From the NCBI RefSeq assembly GCF_024158605.1, contig NZ_JAMZGM010000012.1, positions 1-64,000 on the forward strand: 64,000 bases of DNA. Direction: 5' to 3'. How positions within the stretch are numbered: the stretch's first letter is position 1; every line of letters starts with the position of its first letter. The notes beneath the pieces were generated by a model. It saw only the letters and a list, made by a program, of their open reading frames with translations, made no database searches and was not told the DNA's origin. Both the position numbers and the translations under genes were made by a program. The DNA is from Sebaldella sp. S0638. Lineage in GTDB: Bacteria; Fusobacteriota; Fusobacteriia; Fusobacteriales; Leptotrichiaceae. Below are positions 35,144 to 44,426 of this stretch, piece by piece.

Positions 35144-36257
35144 AAATTCCAACATGTTTATTTTGTTAATAGCACTTTTAGTTATATGGGGAGTGTTTAT
35201 AGCAATTACCGGAGGAAATTTTATAAATTTCAGAAATATATCAAATTTATTGAGACAGATGTCAATAACAGGGATACTTTCCATAGGAATGATATTTGTT
35301 ATTATTTCCGGGGAAATAGATCTGTCAGTAGGATCACAGATGGCACTTCTCGGAGGTATAGCAGCCATTATGGACGTTACATTTAAGATGCCGTTTGTGG
35401 TTACTGTACTGGTGACACTTATTCTTGGACTTGTTTTTGGTGTATGGAACGGATACTGGACAGCTAAGAAAAATGTTCCTTCGTTTATAGTGACTTTATC
35501 AGGGATGCTTGTGTTCAGGGGAATACTTATAGGAATTACAGGCGGTCAGACTATTTCGCCTATAAGCGGGGCATTCAAAGTGCTGGGACAGAGTTATATC
35601 CCGAAAAGTCTGAGTTATGTAATAGGAATACTATTTGTTCTTCTTCTTGTTTACAGCAAAATGAGCGACAGAAAGGCGAAAATAGCCAATAAAATAGACG
35701 CGGGGAATTTTAAGAACGATGTGCTTTGGATAATAGGGAACAGTATATTGATTTTCCTTGGGATAATAATACTGAACAGTTATGAGGGAATCCCTACACC
35801 GGTTTTACTAATGGCAGTTTTGATTATCATATTTTCCTTTGTATCAAATAAAACAGCATACAGGAGAACAGTTTATGCTATAGGCGGAAATATAAACGCC
35901 GCGAAGTATTCCGGAATAGATACACAGAAAATAAAAATGATAATTTATATAGTAAACGGTTTTCTTGTGGGAACAGCGGGGCTGGTACTCACTTCAAGGC
36001 TTGGAGCCGGTTCGGTTTCAGCAGGGACAAATGCGGAACTGGATACTATAGCAGCATGTGTAATCGGCGGTGCGAGTCTTTCAGGAGGAAAAGGTAAGGT
36101 AACAGGGGCAATACTCGGAGCTTTGATAATGGCAAGTCTTGACAATGGGATGAGTATGCTGAATGTAGAGCCGTCATGGCAGTATGTGGTAAAAGGTCTT
36201 ATACTTTTATTTGCAGTTCTCTTTGATGTGCAGTCACAGAAAAAGAAAAAAGGATAA
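35112..36257 (+). CDS. xylH: D-xylose ABC transporter permease
   Basis: 381 residues, longer than RbsC (about 320) as XylH always is, with about ten or more membrane segments. The conserved GMIFVIISGEIDLSVGSQMAL and GGASLSGGKGKVTGAILGAL segments are present. A charged cytoplasmic loop around residue 200 (SKMSDRKAKIANKIDAG) is typical of XylH. It overlaps xylG and is followed 43 bases later by xylA. Confidence 0.92.
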   Translation: MSLATNLKKAKNSNMFILLIALLVIWGVFIAITGGNFINFRNISNLLRQMSITGILSIGMIFVIISGEIDLSVGSQMALLGGIAAIMDVTFKMPFVVTVLVTLILGLVFGVWNGYWTAKKNVPSFIVTLSGMLVFRGILIGITGGQTISPISGAFKVLGQSYIPKSLSYVIGILFVLLLVYSKMSDRKAKIANKIDAGNFKNDVLWIIGNSILIFLGIIILNSYEGIPTPVLLMAVLIIIFSFVSNKTAYRRTVYAIGGNINAAKYSGIDTQKIKMIIYIVNGFLVGTAGLVLTSRLGAGSVSAGTNAELDTIAACVIGGASLSGGKGKVTGAILGALIMASLDNGMSMLNVEPSWQYVVKGLILLFAVLFDVQSQKKKKG

Positions 36258-36300
36258 AAATAAATAGTAATTAAAATTACAATAGAGGAGATGAAAATAC

Positions 36301-37623
36301 ATGAAAGAGTTTTTTCCGGAAATAAAAGAAGTGAAATATGAAGGCCCTGAATCAAAAAATGTTATGGCTTTTAAATATTATAACAAAGATGAGTTAATAG
36401 GCGGTAAGCCAATGAGAGAACATCTGAAATTTGCCATGAGTTACTGGCACACATTAAAGGCTCAGGGATTGGATATGTTCGGCGGAGACACCATGGACAG
36501 AGCATGGAACAGATATGAGGATGCTTTGGAACAGGCAAAGGCAAGAGCAGATGCAGGTTTTGAATTTATGCAGAAAATAGGAATGGATTATTTTTGTTTC
36601 CATGACAGAGATATTATAAATGAAGCTATGACACTAACAGAAACAAATAAGCTTCTTGATGAAATAGTAGACCATATAGAAGGTCTTATGAAGAAAACAG
36701 GAATAAAGCTGTTATGGGGAACAACAAATGCTTTCAGCCATCCAAGATTTCTTCATGGAGGTGCTACTGCGCCAAATGCGGATGTTTTCGCATATGCAGC
36801 GGCACAGGTGAAAAAAGCAATGGAGATAACTCACAGATTAGGCGGAGAAAATTACGTTTTATGGGGTGGAAGAGAGGGATATGAAACTCTTTTGAATACT
36901 AAGTCTGATTTAGAATACGATAATTTTGCCAGATTCCTTCAGATGGTAGTTGATTATAAAGAGAAAATAGGATTTAAAGGTCAGCTCCTTATAGAGCCAA
37001 AGCCGAAAGAACCTACAAAACACCAGTATGATTTTGATACTGCCACAGTTCTTGGTTTTTTGAGAAAGTATAATCTTGATAAACACTATAAAATGAATAT
37101 AGAAGCAAATCACGCTACTCTTGCAGGGCATACATTCCAGCATGAACTGAATCTTGCAAGAATAAATAATGTTATGGGATCTATAGATGCTAATCAGGGA
37201 GATATGCTTCTCGGATGGGATACAGATCAATTCCCTACAAATATATATGATGCTGTTCTGGCAATGTATGAAGTAATAAAAAATAACGGACTGGGAAAAG
37301 GCGGACTGAATTTTGACGCCAAAGTAAGAAGAGGCTCTTTTGAAGACAAGGATTTATTTTTAGCTTATATTGCAGGTATGGATACATTTGCAAAAGGATT
37401 AAAGATAGCTTACAAACTTTATGAAGATAAAGTTTTTGAGGATTTTCAGGATAAAAGATATGAAAGCTATAAAACAGGAATTGGAAAAGATATAGTAGAA
37501 GGTAAGGTAGGATTTGAAGAACTGGCAGAGTACGCGGAAAAACTTACAGAGATAAAAAATACTTCAGGAAGACAGGAAATGCTTGAAAGTATATTGAATT
37601 CATATATATTGGAAGCCAGATAA
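36301..37623 (+). CDS. xylA: Xylose isomerase
   Basis: 440 residues, class II xylose isomerase. It interconverts D-xylose and D-xylulose with two divalent metals. Visible motifs are FCFHDRDI (active-site His-Asp), [32 protein letters not shown] (metal Glu and Lys), [14 protein letters not shown] and [26 protein letters not shown] site. A hairpin (37638-37663) and a terminator-like stem (37735-37773) lie between it and xylB. Confidence 0.95.
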   Translation: MKEFFPEIKEVKYEGPESKNVMAFKYYNKDELIGGKPMREHLKFAMSYWHTLKAQGLDMFGGDTMDRAWNRYEDALEQAKARADAGFEFMQKIGMDYFCFHDRDIINEAMTLTETNKLLDEIVDHIEGLMKKTGIKLLWGTTNAFSHPRFLHGGATAPNADVFAYAAAQVKKAMEITHRLGGENYVLWGGREGYETLLNTKSDLEYDNFARFLQMVVDYKEKIGFKGQLLIEPKPKEPTKHQYDFDTATVLGFLRKYNLDKHYKMNIEANHATLAGHTFQHELNLARINNVMGSIDANQGDMLLGWDTDQFPTNIYDAVLAMYEVIKNNGLGKGGLNFDAKVRRGSFEDKDLFLAYIAGMDTFAKGLKIAYKLYEDKVFEDFQDKRYESYKTGIGKDIVEGKVGFEELAEYAEKLTEIKNTSGRQEMLESILNSYILEAR

Positions 37624-37637
37624 AAAAACAGCGCTGA

Positions 37638-37773
37638 CTGGCAGCAACTCTCTCCGCTGCCAGCCGGCAGAAGAAATGATTCAGGGTTTTGGTGGATTTT
37701 GAATTATAAAGTAATACCTGTTAATTCAGGATAGACGGGTTATTTCAAAATTATTTGGGATAACCTGTTTTTT
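37638..37773 (+). terminator. Hairpin and terminator/attenuator between xylA and xylB
   Basis: CTGGCAGC (37638-37645) pairs with GCTGCCAG (37656-37663), no T-run. Farther on, ACGGGTTAT (37735-37743) pairs with ATAACCTGT (37760-37768), followed by six T. The second is a plausible partial terminator that would lower xylB relative to xylA. Confidence 0.65.
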
Positions 37774-37840
37774 AAGAAGTATTTTATATTGATATTATAT
37801 GATACAATATTAAAAAAATAAGACAGATAAAGGAGGAAGT

Positions 37841-38263
37841 ATGTATTTAGGTATAGATTTAGGGACTTCCGGAGTGAAAATAACAGCTATAGATAAAAAC
37901 GGGGAAATAACAGCATCTTCATCAAGGGAGTATCCGGTACATTATTCCAATAACGGATGGTCTGACCAAAATCCGGCAGACTGGGTCAAGGGTATACGGG
38001 ACAGTATGCGGGAGCTTTCAGAAAAAATGCCGCTGAATGATATAAAAGGTATAGGAATTTCCGGTCAGATGCATGGTCTTGTGGTTTTGGGAGAAGATAA
38101 GGAAGTTTTATATCCTGTGATACTGTGGAATGATCAGCGGACTGTGGAAGAATCAGAGTTTTTGAATAATGAACCAGGAATGGACAAACTGATAGAATAT
38201 ACTTCAAATATATCATTTACAGGTTTTACAGCTTCAAAGCTTTTATGGCTAAAAAAAAAATGA
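37841..38263 (+). CDS. xylB: Xylulokinase, N-terminal part (broken at A10 run)
   Basis: 140 residues: FGGY-kinase N-terminus with IDLGTSGVK phosphate loop, GWSDQNPADWVKG, GISGQMHGLVV and LWNDQRT. The frame ends at TGA 38261, directly after ten A (38251-38260). With nine A the reading becomes LLWLKKNEPEIFGKIRHIMLPKDYIGY and continues in the next frame, giving a normal xylulokinase of about 489 residues that phosphorylates D-xylulose. The cause may be a real indel, phase variation, transcript slippage or a homopolymer sequencing error. Confidence 0.88.
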   Translation: MYLGIDLGTSGVKITAIDKNGEITASSSREYPVHYSNNGWSDQNPADWVKGIRDSMRELSEKMPLNDIKGIGISGQMHGLVVLGEDKEVLYPVILWNDQRTVEESEFLNNEPGMDKLIEYTSNISFTGFTASKLLWLKKK

Positions 38264-38294
38264 ACCTGAAATTTTTGGTAAAATAAGACATATA

Positions 38295-39311
38295 ATGCTT
38301 CCCAAGGATTATATAGGCTATATACTCACGGGGAAATTCTACACTGATGTGTCAGATGCTTCGGGAACTTTATTTTTTGACGTAAAGAACAGAAAATGGT
38401 CAGATGAAATGATAAAAATTCTTGATATAAAAAAAGAATATCTGCCTGAAATCTTTGAATCATATGAAATTACAGGTGAATTAAAACAGGAAATTATGGA
38501 TGAATTTAATATTACAGCGAAAATTCCCGTGGTAGCAGGGGGCGGGGATAATGCCTGCGGTGCTATTGGTGCAGGAGTGGTAGATGAAGATAAAATACTG
38601 ATTTCTCTGGGAACTTCGGGAGTAGTGTTTATCCCGCAAAAAAAATGGTCGCTTCCTGAAAAAAGCAGTATGCATGCGTTCTGTGATTCAAGCGGGAAAT
38701 ATCATTTTATGGGAGTTATATTATCAGCAGCTTCATGCCTGAAATGGTGGATAGAAGATATACATGACGGAAATTATGAAAAAATGCTTGGAGAAGCAGA
38801 ACAATCAGTTATTGGAAGTAATAATCTGTTTTTTCTGCCTTACCTTACAGGAGAAAGAACGCCCCATTCAGATCCTTATGCAAGAGGAAGTTTCATAGGA
38901 CTCACAGCAGCACATACAAGAGGAGATATGACAAGAGCAGTAATGGAAGGAATTGCTTTTGCACTTTATGATTCTTATAATCTAGCTGACAGTCTCACTC
39001 CGGATACAATTAGAATAATAGGCGGCGGTGCAAAGTCAGAATTAAGCCGGAAAATACTTACGGATATTTTTAATATAAAATCAGAAGTATTGGCTATTCA
39101 GGAAGGCCCTTCATATGGAGCAGCGCTTCTTGCTTTGTTTGGTACAGAGAATGAAAAAGATATGGACAAAAAATTAGGGGAAATAGTAAAAATAACTGAT
39201 ATAATAGAACCGGACAGTAATAATCATAAAGAATATAAAAGAAGATATGATGTTTACACAAGGTTGTATAATGCATTGAAAAACGAATTTTTTGAAATAA
39301 GCAGATTATGA
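38295..39311 (+). CDS. xylB: Xylulokinase, C-terminal part
   Basis: 338 residues from an internal Met in MLPKDYIGYILTG; in the full protein this is about residue 152. It contains the rest of the FGGY kinase: GGGDNACGAIGAG, LISLGTSGVVFIP, FLPYLTGERTPHSDPYARGSFIGLT and IGGGAKSELSRKILTDIF. No ribosome binding site precedes it. All conserved motifs are intact, which argues against an old pseudogene. Confidence 0.88.
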   Translation: MLPKDYIGYILTGKFYTDVSDASGTLFFDVKNRKWSDEMIKILDIKKEYLPEIFESYEITGELKQEIMDEFNITAKIPVVAGGGDNACGAIGAGVVDEDKILISLGTSGVVFIPQKKWSLPEKSSMHAFCDSSGKYHFMGVILSAASCLKWWIEDIHDGNYEKMLGEAEQSVIGSNNLFFLPYLTGERTPHSDPYARGSFIGLTAAHTRGDMTRAVMEGIAFALYDSYNLADSLTPDTIRIIGGGAKSELSRKILTDIFNIKSEVLAIQEGPSYGAALLALFGTENEKDMDKKLGEIVKITDIIEPDSNNHKEYKRRYDVYTRLYNALKNEFFEISRL

Positions 39312-39436
39312 ATTTGAAAAAAGAAAAATTAGGAGTATAATATACTATGGCAAAGTAGAATTAAATTAAAATTATATATTTAATGCCAGAGACTTGCACC
39401 ATTTTAAATCAAAATATATGTAATAATATTAAACCG

Positions 39437-39477
39437 TTTGTGTCCTATTTTCAACACAAAAATATACAGGACACAAA
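39437..39477. promoter_or_regulatory. Long inverted repeat before the ROK regulator
   Basis: TTTGTGTCCT (39437-39446) and AGGACACAAA (39468-39477) form a perfect inverted repeat with a 21-base spacer that contains a further CAACACAAAA segment resembling the arms. It is a candidate operator for the regulator downstream. Confidence 0.5.
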
Positions 39478-39530
39478 ATCGAAAATCCGGTATAAATAAG
39501 GAAAGCAAACTGTAAAAGGAGAGAATTTTT

Positions 39531-40676
39531 ATGGAATTAATTCAGAATAATTATCACAGAAAAATTTTGAGTTATATATATCTTGAAAAGCAGATAACTA
39601 AGATACAGTTATCTAAATTTCTTGATGTTACAATACCCACAGTAACTCTTTATTTGAATGAACTTATAAAAACAGGTCTGATAAAAGAAAGCGGGGTAAT
39701 TAACTCCGAAGCAGGGAGAAAGCCTGTTGTATTTGAAATAAATTCCCAAAACAGCTATACCATAGGAATAGAAATAAGACAAGAACTTATTACAGTGATA
39801 ATACTGGATTTAGAGTTAAATTTAATATATAAATCACAGGAAATTTATAATATAAACAATTTAGAAGAGGAATTAAAGAATCTTATTTATAAGTCAATAG
39901 TGCATAGCAATATAAAGATGGAACAGATTCTGGGTATTGGCATAGCATTTCCGGGAATAGTAAATGACAGAAAGCTTAAATTCGAGGAATCGCCTATAGT
40001 GGATATCAAGGAATATTCATTGGAAGGTCTGAAAGAAACCTTTGATATGCCTATATATATAGGGAATGAAGCAGATTATGCAGCATATGCGGAAAATCTG
40101 ATAGGAAGTTCCAAAAAATATAAGAATTCTATTTATCTCTTTGTACATGAAGGAATCGGCGGGGGAATAATTCTGGAGAATTCCCTTTATTCGGGAGGAC
40201 TTCAACATGCAGGCGAAGTAGGTCATATGGTCATAGATTACAAAGGCCGTGAATGTGAATGCGGCAGACATGGCTGCTGGGAAAAATATGTTTCATCGAA
40301 TATAGTAAATAAAATAATAAAAGATAATGACTTATCCGGAGTGGAAGAACTTATTGATATTTATCTGAATGAGAGTAACAGCGATATTTTCAAACAAATG
40401 GACGAATACTTCGATTATCTTGCAGCGGGAATAATGAATCTCTTTCTTATATTCGATCTGGACTGCATAATAATAGGCGGAATTCTTGCGCCTTATGAAA
40501 AACAGCTTCAAAGTCTTCTTATAGAAAAAATAAAAAAAGAGAACTGCAAATTAGAAAAAAATGCTGAAAAAATTGTTTTTCCAAAACTACTGACAACAGC
40601 TTCGGCAATAGGTGCGGGAATTATTCCTTTGTCAAATATTTATGACTTTGATTTGATATTAACAAACGGAGAATAG
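39531..40676 (+). CDS. xylR: ROK-family transcriptional regulator, probably XylR
   Basis: 381 residues. An N-terminal MarR-like helix-turn-helix (ITKIQLSKFLDVTIPTVTLYLNELIKTGLIKESG) is followed by a ROK sugar-binding domain with GIGGGIILENSLYSGG, GEVGHMVIDYKGRECECGRHGCWEKYVS (zinc site) and a late IIIGGILAPY. The kinase site is not expected to be active in regulators. Position after xylB suggests it controls xylose genes. The adjacent SQ operon downstream is another possible target. Confidence 0.82.
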   Translation: MELIQNNYHRKILSYIYLEKQITKIQLSKFLDVTIPTVTLYLNELIKTGLIKESGVINSEAGRKPVVFEINSQNSYTIGIEIRQELITVIILDLELNLIYKSQEIYNINNLEEELKNLIYKSIVHSNIKMEQILGIGIAFPGIVNDRKLKFEESPIVDIKEYSLEGLKETFDMPIYIGNEADYAAYAENLIGSSKKYKNSIYLFVHEGIGGGIILENSLYSGGLQHAGEVGHMVIDYKGRECECGRHGCWEKYVSSNIVNKIIKDNDLSGVEELIDIYLNESNSDIFKQMDEYFDYLAAGIMNLFLIFDLDCIIIGGILAPYEKQLQSLLIEKIKKENCKLEKNAEKIVFPKLLTTASAIGAGIIPLSNIYDFDLILTNGE

Positions 40677-40713
40677 AATTTTCAAAAATATACAATAAAA
40701 TATTTTATTTATG

Positions 40714-40745
40714 AAAAATCCTTGATAAATTCAGGGATTTTTTTT
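40714..40745 (+). terminator. Terminator after xylR
   Basis: AAAAATCCTTGA pairs with TCAGGGATTTTT (one wobble), with a run of T after it. It separates the xylose region from the SQ operon. Confidence 0.85.
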
Positions 40746-40775
40746 GTTTTTAGAAAAAAAGAAATTTTATAAGAG

Positions 40776-40827
40776 TTGACAAAAAAATAAATCGAGGTAT
40801 ATTATGATTAATTAAATTATTTAATCA
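40776..40827 (+). promoter_or_regulatory. Promoter and operator palindrome of the SQ operon
   Basis: TTGACA (40776-40781), 16-base spacer, TATATT (40798-40803). Directly after it lies a 23-bp imperfect palindrome beginning TGATTAA (40805-40811) and ending TTAATCA (40821-40827), with 10 of 11 base pairs matching. A protein bound there would block transcription start. Confidence 0.75.
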
Positions 40828-40849
40828 ATTATTTTTAGGAGGTATTATT

Positions 40850-41527
40850 GTGAAATATTTTTTAGACAGTGCTATTCTTGAGGAAGTAAAGTACGCTTAT
40901 AAGTATCTTGGCTTTGACGGGGTGACTACGAATCCCCGACATATACAAACCAGCGGAAAACCATTTTTGACAGTTATAAAAGAATTTTCAGAGTGGGTAA
41001 AAGAAGAAGGAATAGAGGGATATGAAAAATTTCCTATATCAGTGGAAATAAATCCACATCTTGAAAAATATGAGGATATGGTAGAGGAAGCTGAAAAAAT
41101 CGCAAAAATATGTAAAAATTTTGTAATTAAAATTCCTTGTAATGAACAGGGTCTGATAGCAGCAAAAATACTGGAAGAAAAAGGAGTAAGAACAAATGTA
41201 ACACTTGTATTTTCACCATCACAGGCAATGTTACCAGGGAAAAACAATTCTCTTTTTGTATCGCCGTTTGTAGGTTGGAAAGAACAAAGCGGGGAAGACT
41301 GTACGCAGTATATTGCTGATATTGTGGAAATATACAGAAAGTATAATATAAAAACAGAAATAATAGTAGCTGCACTAAGAAATGGAAATCAGATTGTACA
41401 GGCTGCAAAAGCAGGGGCTGATATAGTAACATGCGGACTTCAGGTATATAAAGACAGTTTTGTACATCCTTTTACAGACTATGGTTTGAATATATTTAAA
41501 GATGCATGGGATAAAACAAAAAAATAA
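40850..41527 (+). CDS. sftT: 6-deoxy-6-sulfofructose transaldolase (TalC/FSA-like)
   Basis: 225 residues, of the short transaldolase/fructose-6-phosphate aldolase family. The Schiff-base lysine is K94 in FVIKIP; GVTTNPRHI and the C-terminal AGADIVTCGLQVY segments fit the family. In the sulfo-TAL pathway known from Firmicutes this enzyme moves the three-carbon dihydroxyacetone unit from 6-deoxy-6-sulfofructose to glyceraldehyde-3-phosphate, giving fructose-6-phosphate and sulfolactaldehyde. The role is assigned from the operon (sulfoquinovosidase, isomerase, reductase, exporter) and not from residues unique to SftT. GTG start after AGGAGG. Confidence 0.82.
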   Translation: MKYFLDSAILEEVKYAYKYLGFDGVTTNPRHIQTSGKPFLTVIKEFSEWVKEEGIEGYEKFPISVEINPHLEKYEDMVEEAEKIAKICKNFVIKIPCNEQGLIAAKILEEKGVRTNVTLVFSPSQAMLPGKNNSLFVSPFVGWKEQSGEDCTQYIADIVEIYRKYNIKTEIIVAALRNGNQIVQAAKAGADIVTCGLQVYKDSFVHPFTDYGLNIFKDAWDKTKK

Positions 41528-41538
41528 AAGGAGAAAAT

Positions 41539-42399
41539 ATGGAAATCGGATTTATAGGTCTTGGGACTATGGGAATACCAATGGCACTGAATATTTTGAA
41601 TAAAATGAAAAAAACTATTCATGTCTATGATATAAGCGAAAAGCAAAAGGCTGAGATGGCGGAACACGGGGCTGTTTCGGAAAACAGCGCAGAAGATGTA
41701 GTAAATAAAAGCGACATAATAATAACTATGGTTCCCACTTCAAAAAACGTAGAAGATTTATATGAAAAAATTTTGACACAGAATATTCAGGGTAAAATAT
41801 TTATAGATATGAGTACGATTGATCCAAAAGTAAGCATAAAGACAGCTGAGAAAACAGGGGGTAAAGGTGCCGTTATGCTTGATGCTCCTGTAGTAAAATC
41901 AAAAGCTGCTGCCGAAAAAGGGGAATTGGGAATTTATGTAGGCGGAGATTACGGAACTTACGAAGAAGTAAAAGATATATTGAGATGTATGGGAAAAAAT
42001 ATAATTTATATGGGAGAGAACGGACAGGGACTGGTAATGAAAATATGTCATAACATACTTGTAGGTATGATTCAGAATGGTGTGAACGAAGTGCTTACAT
42101 TGGCAGAAAAACTCGGTATAGATTATGAAAAATTCGTTACAGCAATTTCTTACGGCGGAGGACAGAATTTTTATCTGGACAGCAAGTGGGAAACAATAAA
42201 AAGAAGAGATTTTGAACCTGCGTTTTCTGTGCAGAATATGAATAAAGACGTGAATCTTGCGTGTGATTTGCAGGAAAACTGCGGTTTAGACCTTCCGGGC
42301 TTTGAACATATAAAGGAAATATACTCGGAAGCTATGGAAAAAGGTTTTGGAAATGAAGATTTTTCAGCATCATTCAAAGTAGTAAAAAAAGAATTATAA
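41539..42399 (+). CDS. Sulfolactaldehyde reductase-like beta-hydroxyacid dehydrogenase
   Basis: 286 residues, YihU/GarR family. The Rossmann motif GFIGLGTMGIPMA binds NAD(P); DMSTIDP and the catalytic lysine K168 in LVMKICHN are in place, though the usual K-x-x-N-N reads K-x-x-H-N. In E. coli sulfoglycolysis YihU reduces sulfolactaldehyde to dihydroxypropanesulfonate (DHPS), recycling NADH. Since the family is a reductase rather than an aldehyde dehydrogenase, DHPS is the likely end product here. Second gene of the SQ operon. Confidence 0.82.
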   Translation: MEIGFIGLGTMGIPMALNILNKMKKTIHVYDISEKQKAEMAEHGAVSENSAEDVVNKSDIIITMVPTSKNVEDLYEKILTQNIQGKIFIDMSTIDPKVSIKTAEKTGGKGAVMLDAPVVKSKAAAEKGELGIYVGGDYGTYEEVKDILRCMGKNIIYMGENGQGLVMKICHNILVGMIQNGVNEVLTLAEKLGIDYEKFVTAISYGGGQNFYLDSKWETIKRRDFEPAFSVQNMNKDVNLACDLQENCGLDLPGFEHIKEIYSEAMEKGFGNEDFSASFKVVKKEL

Positions 42400-42423
42400 G
42401 AGCAGCAAGGAGGATAAGAGATT

Positions 42424-43737
42424 ATGAAACAAAAAATAAAATTAGGAGTGGTGTGTCTTACTCGAACAACATTCGAATATAAAACAGCTCAGGAAATGTA
42501 CAATAAAACAAAAGAAGATTTAAAGAAAATCGAAAATACAGAATGGGAGATAATTGAAGAAACAGTAATAGAAATAAATGAAGCAGAAGCAACGGCAAAG
42601 AAACTAAGCTCTGCAAATGTGGATGCTGTAGTAGTCATTAGCGGAACTTTTCACTTAGGACATTTGATTCTTTATTTTCAGAAAATTATTGAAAAACCCA
42701 TTCTTTTGTGGGCATATAATGAACTTCCTTATGACGGAGGGAAGATAAGACTTAATTCAGTATGCGGGTTAAATCTAAATGCATCAAATCTTTATAAGTC
42801 AGGGGTAAATGATTTTTATTATACAATAGGGGATAAAATAGATGAAGACTGGGTAGATGCAATTAGAATAAAAACAGCACTGAAAAATGCCCGTTTAGGT
42901 ATACTTGGTTCAAGAGCACATGGTTTCTTTAATATGGCTGTAGACGAACTGAATAATTTCAGAGAATCAGGGGTAATCATAGATTATTACAGAATAGACG
43001 AAGTATTTAAGCAAAATTCCGAAAATACAGTAAAGCATGAAGAGGAACATATAAAAGAAGTATATGATACAGCTTCAGTAACTGCAGAACAAGTAAATAA
43101 AGTAGCTAATCTGTCGCTGAGTCTGAAAGAGTTCATGGACAGGGAAAATCTCACAGGTCTTGCTGTAAGATGCTGGCCTGAATTTGCTGCAAATTATGGT
43201 GTGGCTCCATGTGCTGCAATGTCCAATCTTCAGGCAGAGGATTATCTTCTTTCTTGTGAGGGCGACATACAGGGACTTATGTCAATGCTGGCACACAAGG
43301 CAATCGGAGCCCAGACACCTTTTCTTGCTGATTTATCTCAGGTAAATCTCGAAGAAGATTATTCGCTTATGTGGCATTGCGGAGTAGCGCCGAGCAATCT
43401 GTGGGACGGGAAGTGCCAGATAAGTCTGGATACATATTTTGCAGGAGGAAGGGGAGTTACTGCTGATTTCGTCATGAAAGAAGGTAATGTAAATATAATG
43501 AGAATTGATACAGCTTTGGGAAAAACAAGAATATTTATGCAGGAAGGAAAAGCAGAATATATGGAAAAGCTTCTCAGAGGAACATATGCAAAAGTAAGAT
43601 TTGAAAAACATATGACGGAAGTTTTAGATCTGTTGATATATAATGGGATCGCCCATCATGTTTCGCTTGTTTACGGCAGATATGCAAATATTTTCAGAAT
43701 ACTCGGAAGAATAATGAATTGGGAAGTTATAGAATAA
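42424..43737 (+). CDS. sftI: Fucose/arabinose isomerase-like protein, probable SQ isomerase
   Basis: 437 residues, related to L-fucose and L-arabinose isomerases: an N-terminal domain with VVVISGTFHLGHLI, a middle domain with LGILGSRAHGFFNM, and a C-terminal part with GDIQGLMSMLAHKAIG and MWHCGVAPSNLWD. In the transaldolase sulfoglycolysis pathway an isomerase of this type converts sulfoquinovose to 6-deoxy-6-sulfofructose, unlike the AGE-type YihS of E. coli. Context makes SQ the best substrate guess. AGGAGG site. Confidence 0.78.
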   Translation: MKQKIKLGVVCLTRTTFEYKTAQEMYNKTKEDLKKIENTEWEIIEETVIEINEAEATAKKLSSANVDAVVVISGTFHLGHLILYFQKIIEKPILLWAYNELPYDGGKIRLNSVCGLNLNASNLYKSGVNDFYYTIGDKIDEDWVDAIRIKTALKNARLGILGSRAHGFFNMAVDELNNFRESGVIIDYYRIDEVFKQNSENTVKHEEEHIKEVYDTASVTAEQVNKVANLSLSLKEFMDRENLTGLAVRCWPEFAANYGVAPCAAMSNLQAEDYLLSCEGDIQGLMSMLAHKAIGAQTPFLADLSQVNLEEDYSLMWHCGVAPSNLWDGKCQISLDTYFAGGRGVTADFVMKEGNVNIMRIDTALGKTRIFMQEGKAEYMEKLLRGTYAKVRFEKHMTEVLDLLIYNGIAHHVSLVYGRYANIFRILGRIMNWEVIE

Positions 43738-43759
43738 AAAACAGGGAGAAAACAAAACT

Positions 43760-44416
43760 ATGCTTGAAAATTTGCGAAAGAAAAATCCAGATCTTTCCAT
43801 ATTAAGAATTTCAGATCCTGAATTCCAAAAGTATGGGAGGGTACTTAAGGGCTATAATACTGATGAAATAACAAAGTATATGAAAAATAAAACAGATATT
43901 CCGGAGGAAGGGAATATCTATATAGCTTCAGACAGTGAAATGAAGAAGCTGGAAATAATAGAGAAAATAAAACAAAATATTTTTGGCGAACTGGAAATTC
44001 AGGCAGGATACTGTAACGGAAATAATTCACAGCTGAATGCACTGGAATTTCACAAGTCACCAGAGGTAAATATAGCAGTCACTGATATGATACTTATTCT
44101 AGGAAAAACCTCTGATATAAAAGAGAATGAATACAGTACAGAAAAAACAGATATATTCTATATACCAGAAGGAATAATATTTGAAGTATACGGAGATACA
44201 CTTCACTTTAGTCCGTGTAAAACCAGTGACAGCGGTTTTAAATGTGTAGTAATACTTTTGGACGGAACAAATACTGAACTTTCAGATACAATATCAGATG
44301 ATAAACTATTATTTAAGAAAAATAAATGGATATTAATACATGACAATTTTACAAGACTGGCAAACTTGGGAGCACATAAAGGATTAAATGGAAATAATAT
44401 AAAAATAAATTATTAG
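43760..44416 (+). CDS. DUF4867-like protein in SQ operon
   Basis: 218 residues, no signal peptide. The stretches YCNGNNSQLNALEFHKSPEVN, VTDMILILGKTSDI and FYIPEGIIFEVYGDTLHFSPC look like a cupin-type beta barrel with possible His and Glu ligands. I recognise it as DUF4867-like. Proteins of this family accompany sulfo-TAL clusters in Firmicutes, where their role is not established. A mutarotase or accessory isomerase would fit the pathway, but this is speculation. Confidence 0.65.
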   Translation: MLENLRKKNPDLSILRISDPEFQKYGRVLKGYNTDEITKYMKNKTDIPEEGNIYIASDSEMKKLEIIEKIKQNIFGELEIQAGYCNGNNSQLNALEFHKSPEVNIAVTDMILILGKTSDIKENEYSTEKTDIFYIPEGIIFEVYGDTLHFSPCKTSDSGFKCVVILLDGTNTELSDTISDDKLLFKKNKWILIHDNFTRLANLGAHKGLNGNNIKINY

Positions 44417-44426
44417 GAGGGTTTTA

